Positions 7,923 through 14,945 of a stretch of 64,000 nt of DNA are shown here, piece after piece. Below the pieces are notes generated by a model. That model saw nothing but the letters and a program-made list of their open reading frames with translations, searched no databases and was not told the origin of the DNA. Both the position numbers and the translations under genes were made by a program. Position 1 is the stretch's first letter; each line of letters opens with the position of its first letter. Origin of the DNA: Streptomyces griseomycini (GTDB lineage: Bacteria; Actinomycetota; Actinomycetes; Streptomycetales; Streptomycetaceae); contig NZ_JACHJI010000006.1 in NCBI RefSeq assembly GCF_014203535.1, positions 186,001-250,000 of the forward strand, in the 5' to 3' direction.

Positions 7923-8990
7923 TCAGGCACGTGCGGAGCCCGCGGTCCGGGCCGCCGGCGGCTGCGTCGAAGCTCTGGACTTGCTCAAGAGGCGCTTCGG
8001 GCCACCGGGGCGCGGGGCATCCTGCGGACAGTCGGTGCACGGGCCCGGCGGAAGGGGGACGTCATGTCGATCGCGTTCGTGCTGGTGGGCGGGTGCGTAC
8101 TGGCGCTCGTCGCGGTGATCACCTGGACGGTGCGCCGGGCGTGGCGCCGGGCCTGGGACGATCTGGGCGTGCGGGCGACCGCGTACGGCTCGGGTGCCGG
8201 GCCCGGCCGTGGCGCGTGGCCGGCCGGGACCGGTGCGCACAGCGGAACGTCGGCGCATGACGCCGGCGGCCCCCTCCCCCATGCGTCCTGGTGGGCAGCG
8301 GACGCGGGCGGAGGTCCGTCGAGCGAGTGCTCCGGCGGCTCGTCGTCCTGCGGGAGCGGCTCGTCGTCCTGCGGGAGCAGTTCCTCCTCCTGCGGCAGTT
8401 CCTCGTCGTGCGGGAGCAGTTCCTCGTCCTGCGGGAGCAGTTCCTGCTGACCCGGGAGGCGGGTCGCCCTCCGCACCCCCTGCGGGCGAAGGCGGGGCGG
8501 TGACCCGCCCGTGCCACCGGACGCCCCGGTGACCACGCCCGCGGAACGAGGTGCCGAGGCCCGGACGGTCCGCGCCGTACCGCTCGACCGCCCTCGGTCG
8601 GTTCCCCCGGAGCACGGAGAGGACGTTCCCCGCCGGACCGGTGAACCACCCGATCGCCGCGGGGCCGTCGCCGCCGGCCCGGACGACGCCCTTCTCGTCG
8701 TGGTCGAATCCCGCGCAGCGCTCCAGGGTGACGCCCCGCCGCTCCAGTTCGGCGACGGCGGCCCCGATGCCGTCGACGGGGAAGCCGAGGGCCGTGAACG
8801 TCGCGGGGGTGTGCGTCTCCTCCGGGTGGACGAGGACCTGCGCGCCGCTGCCGAGCGTGAGGGTCAGCATCCGCATGTCCCCCTGCCCGGTCTCCTCCAC
8901 CCGGAGGCCGAGGGTCCCGCCGCAGAACCGGCGGGCCTCGCCGAGGTCGTCGACCGAGAAGCCGCCGAACGCCTGCGCTTGGCCGGACAT
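7923..8990 (-). CDS. VOC (glyoxalase-fold) protein with anomalous C-terminus
   Basis: The first 120 residues are one VOC/glyoxalase-like module: FSVDDLGEARRFCGGTLGL, then GAQVLVHPEETHTPATFTALGFPV and the closing WFTGPAGNVLSVLR. Such proteins normally stop within a few residues of that strand. Here the frame runs on for over 230 residues of Arg/Gly/Ala/Pro-rich sequence that is simply the antisense of the Cys/Ser-rich gene (8064-8450). Either the true stop was lost by mutation, or the long tail is real. The ATG at 8990 follows a GGAGGAGA box. The usual Tyr of the FYGGTLGL motif is Cys here. The domain is secure; the end of the gene is not. Confidence 0.7.
   Translation of the reverse strand: MSGQAQAFGGFSVDDLGEARRFCGGTLGLRVEETGQGDMRMLTLTLGSGAQVLVHPEETHTPATFTALGFPVDGIGAAVAELERRGVTLERCAGFDHDEKGVVRAGGDGPAAIGWFTGPAGNVLSVLRGNRPRAVERYGADRPGLGTSFRGRGHRGVRWHGRVTAPPSPAGGAEGDPPPGSAGTAPAGRGTAPARRGTAAGGGTAPAGRRAAPAGRRAAGALARRTSARVRCPPGRMGEGAAGVMRRRSAVRTGPGRPRATAGPGTRAVRGRPHAQIVPGPAPRPAHRPGDHRDERQYAPAHQHERDRHDVPLPPGPCTDCPQDAPRPGGPKRLLSKSRASTQPPAARTAGSARA
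8064..8450 (+). CDS. Membrane protein with Ser/Cys-rich tail
   Basis: The 128-residue protein starts with one membrane helix (IAFVLVGGCVLALVAVITW) followed by an amphipathic basic segment (RRAWRRAWDDLGVRA). A Gly/Ala-rich linker follows, then a terminal 45-residue tract of Ser and Gly punctuated by seven Cys at intervals of four to seven residues (SSSCGSGSSSCGSSSSSCG). Nothing after the repeat precedes the stop. The regular Cys spacing suggests metal or thiol binding or cross-linking, but no family is recognised. The ATG at 8064 follows GAAGGGGG. The opposite strand is occupied by the extended VOC frame, so one of the two annotations is partly wrong; the good ribosome site here favours this gene. 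Confidence 0.6.
   Translation: MSIAFVLVGGCVLALVAVITWTVRRAWRRAWDDLGVRATAYGSGAGPGRGAWPAGTGAHSGTSAHDAGGPLPHASWWAADAGGGPSSECSGGSSSCGSGSSSCGSSSSSCGSSSSCGSSSSSCGSSSC
8328..8448 (+). repeat. Short tandem repeat encoding Ser/Cys tract
   Basis: Units of 15-18 bp of the form TCCTGCGGGAGCAGTTCC recur about seven times with slight drift. Unit length varies by whole codons, keeping the frame. Such arrays expand and contract by slippage, so tail length may vary between strains. Confidence 0.7.
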
Positions 8991-9160
8991 GCTCCGTGTC
9001 TCCTCCGCGGGTGGGCCGTCCCGCACGTCTCACGCCACACCGCGCGCGCCACCGTGCCGGGGCGCGCCACGCGGGCGGCCGGATGGTCGTACGTCCTTCA
9101 CCCCGTGAGGAGACCGGCCCGCCCGGGGGCAGGTCGCCCTGCCGCCGGGCGGGCCCGGTG

Positions 9161-11293
9161 TCAGCCGCCCGAGCAGACGGTGCCGTTGAGGCGGAAGACC
9201 GTCGGCTCGGGGTTGGGTCCGTCGTTGGCGCCGACGAAGCCGAACGAGGCCGTCGACCCGCCGTCCGGGGCCAGCGCCCCGGCGCCCTCGGGGGCGGTCA
9301 CCCGTACGTGCCGGCCGGTCTGGTGGAACGTGGCGTTCCAGCCGGAGGACACCGACTGGCGGTCGGTCGGCCAGTCCCAGTCCACGGTCCAGCCGGTGAT
9401 CGGGGTGTCCGAGAGGTTCCGGACGGTGACCGTGGTCACGAAGCCGTTGCCCCAGCTCGTGTCACGGTGGTAGGTCACCGCGCAGGCGGCGTCCGGCGGG
9501 GTGCCGGTGGTGAAGGTCAGCGGAGCGGACGGGGCGGAGAGCCGTCCCGAGGCGTCGGCCGCCAGCACGTTGACCGTGTGGGTGCTGCCCGGGGGCAGGT
9601 TCCGCAGGGTCACGGAGGTGCCGGTGGTCTCGCCGACCAGCCGGGTGTGGGCGCCGTCGCGTGCCTGGACCAGGTAGCGGGCGGCGCCCCGCGCGCCCTC
9701 CCAGGACAGGAGCGCGGTGGTGTCGGTGACCGCCTGAAGCCGCGGGGTCCCCGGGGCCCCGGCGTCGGAGGCCCCTGGCCCGGTGCCGGCCTGCGGGGTG
9801 AGCGTGAGGGCGAGCATCCCGTACGGCGGCACGGTGACCCGGGAGGCGGACGCCCCGCCGTCGGTGACGGCGGTGACGTCACTGTCGCCGCGCGCGTAGC
9901 GGCTGACCTCGGGGGCGGCGGCGGACGGGGTGAAGCCCGCGTACTCGAGGTCCACGGTCCGGGCGGCGTCCGGGTCCTTGTTGACGAGCAGGACGCTCAG
10001 CCGCCCGTCGCGGCGGTGCACGGCGTGTGCGGAGACGTCCTGCGCGGAGGACGCGGCGGCGACCAGGGTGTCGCCCGCGGTGCCCAGTTCGCTGGTCATC
10101 TTCATGCCGTAGTAGGGGTGGAACGGTGTGTTCGGCGCCGGCTCGCAGACGTCACCGGTGCAGGAACCGCTGGACAGCATGCCCATGTCGCCGTAGTCGG
10201 TCTCGCCGTCGACGGTGGTGATCTGCCCCGGGCCGTTGTGGGTGTTCCACCAGTCGACGGTGAAGACGCCGTTCTCCAGGGCCGTCAGGTACGCGTCGGC
10301 GGCGAACAGGCCGTTGGGGCGCGCGGTGAGCCGGGCGCCGCCGGTGTTGGTGTTGATCTCGGTGAGGGCGATGCCGATGCGGGGGGAGTCGGCGCCCGCG
10401 TACCGGTCGATCTGGCTGCGCACCTCCCGCAGTTCGCCGGGCAGTCTGGCCAGCCTGGCCATGGCGTCCTCGGCGGTGGTGTCGGAGCCGCCCGCGTACC
10501 AGTGGACGCTCACGAAGTCGATGACGTCGGTGACCTCGGAGAGCACGGTGTGGTTCCAGTCGCCCGGATCGCCTTCGCCGACGACGCCGTCCGGCCAGTG
10601 GCCCGGGGTGGTGAGGACCGCGCCGATCTCGACGGTCGGGTCGACGGCCTTCATGGCCTCGGCGTAGGCGCGGACCTGACGGGCGTACTCCCGGGGGCTC
10701 TTGTCCTCGTGCTCGTCGTGCTCCCAGCCGTTGCCGTAGTGGCCGTTGCCGTAGATCTCGTTGCCGATCTCCCAGTACCGCACGCCGTAGTCCTTGGTGA
10801 CGTTCGCGTACCGGACCCAGCCGGCCGCCTCCTCGGGCGTGCCGGAGCCGTAGTTGGCGATCAGGATCGGCTGGGCGCCGGCGGCGCGGACGGTCCCCAT
10901 GAAGGAGTCGAAGTCGGTGCCGGGGGCGACGTATCCGCCGGGCGCCGTGTGCGTCTCCCAGTGGTAGATGTCCGCGTACGAACCGCCGGGGTAGCGCATC
11001 GCCCCGACGTCGGCCGCCTTCATCAGGGCGGCGACCTCGGGATCGTTCATGTGGGAGTCCCAGACGGCCGTGTTGACTCCGCGCGCGGTGTCGTGCAGGC
11101 GGCCCAGCGACGCCTGCGTGTTGACCCGCACGCCGACGTCCGCGGCGGGTGTCCCGGGCTCGGCGGCCGACGCGGCGCCGGCGGCGTCCAGCGGGGCCAG
11201 CAGGGCGAGCGCGGCGGCCAGGGCGGCGGCGGTGCGTGCGAGGCGGCGGGTGCCGGTACCGGCCGACCGGCCGGATCTCTGCGGTAAGGGCAT
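9161..11293 (-). CDS. Secreted glycosidase with FN3 and CBM2 (arabinofuranosidase-like)
   Basis: The 710-residue protein begins with a long signal peptide (basic Arg-rich start, AAALAAALALLAPL core, cleavage near AASAAEP). A clan-A (beta/alpha)8 hydrolase domain resembling alpha-L-arabinofuranosidases follows. WEIGNEIYG holds the probable acid/base Glu179, and ALTEINTNTGG the probable nucleophile Glu312. After a beta-sandwich come a fibronectin type III domain (about 500-590) and a family 2 carbohydrate-binding module (CAVTYHRDTSWGNGF to the last Cys, with conserved Trp residues). It should attack arabinose-containing plant cell wall glycans while anchored to cellulose. The ATG at 11293 follows GGGGAGG. 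A CebR-like operator upstream ties it to cellulose utilisation. The GH family number is uncertain. Confidence 0.85.
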   Translation of the reverse strand: MPLPQRSGRSAGTGTRRLARTAAALAAALALLAPLDAAGAASAAEPGTPAADVGVRVNTQASLGRLHDTARGVNTAVWDSHMNDPEVAALMKAADVGAMRYPGGSYADIYHWETHTAPGGYVAPGTDFDSFMGTVRAAGAQPILIANYGSGTPEEAAGWVRYANVTKDYGVRYWEIGNEIYGNGHYGNGWEHDEHEDKSPREYARQVRAYAEAMKAVDPTVEIGAVLTTPGHWPDGVVGEGDPGDWNHTVLSEVTDVIDFVSVHWYAGGSDTTAEDAMARLARLPGELREVRSQIDRYAGADSPRIGIALTEINTNTGGARLTARPNGLFAADAYLTALENGVFTVDWWNTHNGPGQITTVDGETDYGDMGMLSSGSCTGDVCEPAPNTPFHPYYGMKMTSELGTAGDTLVAAASSAQDVSAHAVHRRDGRLSVLLVNKDPDAARTVDLEYAGFTPSAAAPEVSRYARGDSDVTAVTDGGASASRVTVPPYGMLALTLTPQAGTGPGASDAGAPGTPRLQAVTDTTALLSWEGARGAARYLVQARDGAHTRLVGETTGTSVTLRNLPPGSTHTVNVLAADASGRLSAPSAPLTFTTGTPPDAACAVTYHRDTSWGNGFVTTVTVRNLSDTPITGWTVDWDWPTDRQSVSSGWNATFHQTGRHVRVTAPEGAGALAPDGGSTASFGFVGANDGPNPEPTVFRLNGTVCSGG

Positions 11294-11365
11294 GGGGGTC
11301 CTCCCCGGGGGTCCGGCGGCACGGGCGGGACGGCGGGTGCCGGACCGTACGGCCGGCCCCGTCGA

Positions 11366-11390
11366 TGGGAGCGCTCCCATGATGGGAGCG
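11366..11390 (-). promoter_or_regulatory. CebR-type operator
   Basis: TGGGAGCGCTCCCA (11366-11379) is the exact 14-bp palindrome bound by the cellobiose/cellotriose-responsive repressor CebR in Streptomyces. A half-site TGGGAGCG follows at 11383-11390. It lies 73 bases upstream of the CBM2 glycosidase start, and about 190 bases before the MFS gene on the other strand. Confidence 0.85.
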
Positions 11391-11570
11391 GAGTGACGCC
11401 CTGTCAACGGACGGTACGGGAGTCGACGGGACGGACTCCCGGCGACGTCCGGCACGGTGATGCGGGTACGGCCTCCTCCGGGAACGTTCCGGTCCACGGG
11501 CCAAAGGTGTGCCCGTGCCCCGGTGAGGAACTTGTTCCGCCCGGACCCGGGCCTGGTGAGAGGAGCCCTC

Positions 11571-13088
11571 GTGACAGCGGCGACGTCGGCGGGAGACGGT
11601 CCGGGCCCGGACGCCCGGGAGACCGGGTACGAACCGGATCCGCACCGGTGGCGGGCCCTGTGGGTCACCCTGGTGGCCGGCTTCATGAGCCTGCTGGACG
11701 TGACGATCGTGGCGGTCGCCCTGCCCACCGTCCAGCGCGACCTGCACGCCTCCCCCGCCCAGGTGCAGTGGGTGGTGTCCGGCTACGCCCTCACGTTCGC
11801 CCTCGCCCTCGTCACCGCCGGGCGCCTCGGCGACGCCCTGGGCCGGCGCCGCATCTTCCTGCTGGCCCTCGGCGGTTTCGTGGTCTTCAGCGCGGCCTGC
11901 GGAGCGGCCCCCGACATCACGCTGCTGGTGGCGGCCCGCCTCGCCCAGGGCCTGGCGGCCGGCTTCATGGCCCCGCAGAACTCCGCACTCATCCAGCAGC
12001 TGTTCCGCGGTGCCGAACGCGGTCGCGCCTTCGGCCTCTTCGGCGCGACCGTCGGCATCTCCTCGGCCACGGGCCCGGTCCTCGGCGGCGCCGTCCTGGC
12101 CCTGGCCTCCGGCCCCCAGGGCTGGCGGTGGATCTTCTACGTCAACGTCCCCATCGGCATCCTCGCCGTCCTGCTCGGCCGCCGCCTGCTGCCCCGCACC
12201 CGGCGGTCCGGCCGGGGACACGTGGACCTGCCCGGCGTCCTGCTCCTCGGTACCGGTGTCCTCGGGCTCATGTACCCGCTGGTCCAGGCGGACTCGGGGG
12301 GCATCGGCCGCCTGTGGTGGCTGTTCCCCGCCGGGGCCGTGGTCCTCGCCGTCTTCGTCCGGTGGCAGCGCCGTCTCGTCGCCCGGGACGCCCAGCCGCT
12401 GCTCGACCCGCGCCTGTTCACCACGGTGCGCGGGTACGCCGTCGGCGCCGGCATCGGCACGCTGTACTTCATCGGCTTCAGCGGGGTCTGGCTGGTGTTC
12501 GCCCTCTTCTACCAGCACGGCCTCGGCTTCTCCCCGCTGCGGTCCGGCCTCGCCGTGACCCCCTTCGCCCTCGGGTCGGCGGGCGCGGCCGTGGTCGCGG
12601 GCCGGCTGGTGGACCGGTTCGGCCGCCTGCTCACCGTGTGCGGTCTCCTGGGGGTGGTCGCCGGCCTGGGCACCACCGCGCTGCTGCTCCGTTTCGCGCC
12701 TCTCGACATCGCCCCCTGGGTCGCCGCCCCGGCGCTGTTCCTCGGCGGCGTCGGCAGCGGCTTCGTCGTCTCTCCCAACATCACCATGACCCTGCGGGAG
12801 GTGCCCGTGCGCATGGCGGGTGCGGCGGGCGGCGCCCTGCAGACCGGGCAGCGGCTCGGCGCCGCGGTGGGGACCGCCGCCCTGCCGGGCCTCTTCTACG
12901 TGGTGCTCGACAGGAGCGGCGACCACCGCGGCGCCCTCGTCACCGCGCTGGGCGCCGCGCTGGCCGGCATGGTGGCGTCCCTGGCCCTCGCCGTGTCCGA
13001 CTGGCGACGCGGCCGGCGGGCGCGCCGGCCGCACCGCACGTGCCCGGACGAGGTCCCCCACCAGCCGGTGCACGCCGAACAGGCCTGA
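11571..13088 (+). CDS. DHA2-family MFS drug/proton antiporter
   Basis: The 505-residue protein has about 14 membrane helices and belongs to the DHA2 (EmrB/QacA) branch of the major facilitator superfamily, which exports drugs and other hydrophobic compounds using the proton gradient. Landmarks are FMSLLDVTIVAVALPTVQRDL in helix 1 (with Asp in motif D1), the loop motif GRLGDALGRRR, and motif C in helix 5 (GPVLGGAV). The GTG at 11571 is preceded by GAGAGGAG at a good distance, and the earlier reading frame is not protein-like. It is divergent from the CBM2 glycosidase gene, but is a single-gene unit with no regulator adjacent. Substrate unknown. Confidence 0.88.
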   Translation: MTAATSAGDGPGPDARETGYEPDPHRWRALWVTLVAGFMSLLDVTIVAVALPTVQRDLHASPAQVQWVVSGYALTFALALVTAGRLGDALGRRRIFLLALGGFVVFSAACGAAPDITLLVAARLAQGLAAGFMAPQNSALIQQLFRGAERGRAFGLFGATVGISSATGPVLGGAVLALASGPQGWRWIFYVNVPIGILAVLLGRRLLPRTRRSGRGHVDLPGVLLLGTGVLGLMYPLVQADSGGIGRLWWLFPAGAVVLAVFVRWQRRLVARDAQPLLDPRLFTTVRGYAVGAGIGTLYFIGFSGVWLVFALFYQHGLGFSPLRSGLAVTPFALGSAGAAVVAGRLVDRFGRLLTVCGLLGVVAGLGTTALLLRFAPLDIAPWVAAPALFLGGVGSGFVVSPNITMTLREVPVRMAGAAGGALQTGQRLGAAVGTAALPGLFYVVLDRSGDHRGALVTALGAALAGMVASLALAVSDWRRGRRARRPHRTCPDEVPHQPVHAEQA

Positions 13089-13401
13089 CCGGCCGGCCCG
13101 CCACGGGACGGTGACGGCCGCGGGCGGCCGGAACGCCTCGGGACGGTGGCCCCGGTCGTCCCGCAGCGGGCGCCTCGGAGCTTCCCCGCAGCGGCCGCGC
13201 CGGGCGGACACCGCCCGCCGCACCGGTGAGCGCGCCGACCTGTCCGGCGGATCAGGGGGCCACCGGGCCGCGACGATGGAACGTGTGACCGACGTGCCCG
13301 AGACCACCGCGCAGCGCCACCGCCGGTCACGGGGCGGACTCGTGCCCGGATCGGATTCCCCGGGCGGGTGTCGCGGTTCGGATCCTGCCGGGGCACCGAG
13401 A
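13089..13401. other. Intergenic stretch, possible gene stub
   Basis: No supported gene. A plus-strand ATG at 13276 opens MERVTDVPETTAQRHRRSRGG, which reads like a genuine protein start but has no ribosome site, becomes low-complexity, and runs into the hairpin at 13402-13442. It may be the stub of a deleted gene. Confidence 0.35.
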
Positions 13402-13442
13402 GGAGGGCCGGCCCGGGAGGGGTCCCCCCGGGCCGGCCCTCC
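13402..13442. terminator. Perfect 16-bp hairpin
   Basis: Arms 13402-13417 and 13427-13442 pair perfectly around a 9-nt loop. It lies between the rightward MFS gene and the leftward beta-helix gene and could stop transcripts from both sides. Confidence 0.65.
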
Positions 13443-13644
13443 GTCGTTCCGGGCGTCACGCCGCGCACGTGTCACCGCGTCCGCGCGGCGCCCTGCCCGA
13501 AGGAGCACGACGCCGCTCCCGGTCGCCGGTCACGTGCTGCGGGACGGCGCCCCTGGCCGTGCGCCGGGGAAGGGGCCTCCTCTCCCGTGGTCATCGCGTT
13601 CGCACCCCGGGGACGACCGCCTCGGACCGCCGCGGCCCGGCCGG

Positions 13645-14712
13645 TCAGCAGGCGCCGGCCGGCTCGGAGGTCTCGCAGACGTTGCTGACGAACTCGTTGC
13701 CCTTCCCCTTGTCGTCGCGGGTGGCCAGGTCCGCCGGCCGGTTGCCCAGCACGAGGTTGTGGCGGATGACGTTCCGCTCGTTGGAGACGCCGTCCATGCT
13801 GCCGAACACGATGATCCCGCCGGAGTACGGCGAGTCACCCGCGTTGTCGCGGACCGCGTTCTGCGTCACCAGCACCTTCTCCGTGCCGACGAGGACGATG
13901 CCGATCCCCTGGAGGTGGGGCAGGCGCGCGGAGGCGGGGCAGTACCTGTTGTTCTCGTGGACCGCGTTGCGGCGGACGGTCAGGTCGCCCGCCGTGCGCG
14001 GCAGCACGACGAAGACGCCGGCGCAGTTCCCGGTGACGACGTTGTGCTCGACGGTGAGGTTCCCGAGTCGACGGGTGGTCATGCCGATCCGGTTGCCCGT
14101 CAGGCGGTTGCCGCTGATCACCGTGCCGCGGGTGTCGAAGGTCTTGCTCTCCGCATCGGCCTCGAACACGTTGGCCGTGTAGATCCCGGCGTCGCCGTTG
14201 CCGCTCGCGGTGTTGTCGCGGAACGATGCACGGGTGGAGCGGTCCTGCGCGATGCCCCACTGGCCGTTGTCCCGGGCGGTCACCCGGTGGACCTCCAGCC
14301 GGTCGGTGCGCGTGGCCGAGACGCCGGTCTTCTCGAACCCCTTGACGGTCAGCGACCGGATCCGCACCCCGGTGACGGGGCGGTCGTCCGTGCCGGTGAC
14401 GCAGATGCCGTTGCCCGCCTCGGCGCAAGCGCTCTGCGCTCCCCCGTCCTTCCCGGGCACGATCACGGTCTGCTCGCCCGCGCCCCGGAGGGTCAGCTGC
14501 TTGGTGATCGTGACGCTTCCTCTGTAGGTGCCCCGCGTCAGGACGATGGTGGATCCGGGGTCGGCCGCGTCGACGGCCGCCTGGAGGGACTGGTCCGGCC
14601 GGACCAGGCGCTCGCCCCCGCTGTGGGCGGAGACGACCGGGGCGAGGGCGCCCGTGCCGACGACCAGGGGCACGACGGCACAACTAAGGGATATGATCCG
14701 ATTTTTCCTCAT
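13645..14712 (-). CDS. Secreted right-handed beta-helix protein
   Basis: The 355-residue protein has a signal peptide (MRKNRI, then a hydrophobic core ending PVVSA). A PDQSLQAAVDAADPGSTIVL start follows, typical of pectate-lyase-like and NosD-type parallel beta-helices. Regular coils of about 22 residues follow, rich in Asn and Gly at turns (GVSATRTDRLEVHRVTARDN, DNTASGNGDAGIYTANVF, GNRLTGNRIGMTTRRLGNL). It is probably an extracellular polysaccharide-binding or lyase protein, but no catalytic set can be assigned. It ends in a Cys-containing tail (VCETSEPAGAC) likely to form a disulfide. The ATG at 14712 is chosen for the signal peptide; its ribosome site is weak (GGGAGGG lies about 15 bases off). 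Confidence 0.8.
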   Translation of the reverse strand: MRKNRIISLSCAVVPLVVGTGALAPVVSAHSGGERLVRPDQSLQAAVDAADPGSTIVLTRGTYRGSVTITKQLTLRGAGEQTVIVPGKDGGAQSACAEAGNGICVTGTDDRPVTGVRIRSLTVKGFEKTGVSATRTDRLEVHRVTARDNGQWGIAQDRSTRASFRDNTASGNGDAGIYTANVFEADAESKTFDTRGTVISGNRLTGNRIGMTTRRLGNLTVEHNVVTGNCAGVFVVLPRTAGDLTVRRNAVHENNRYCPASARLPHLQGIGIVLVGTEKVLVTQNAVRDNAGDSPYSGGIIVFGSMDGVSNERNVIRHNLVLGNRPADLATRDDKGKGNEFVSNVCETSEPAGAC

Positions 14713-14945
14713 GATCCCGACGCTATGACCCTCCCTCACACAACCGCCACTCCTGGCGACCACATGGATCCAGAAAGTCACCGATCGGATTCATCGGACG
14801 AGGGTGTCCGGGGCGGCCCCGGGGGCTCCGCCGTCGGGGGCCGCGCGGACGACGGAGGCGGATCGGCGCGGCGGCCTCGACGGTGTCGGTCGGGTCTCGG
14901 CTCCGGCTGTCGCCTCCGGCACGTGAAGCGATGTAGAAATTGGCC

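Noticed and set aside
10152..13508. 1118-codon minus-strand frame
   Set aside because: It is the antisense of the MFS gene and an alternate frame of the CBM2 glycosidase, both well supported by motifs.
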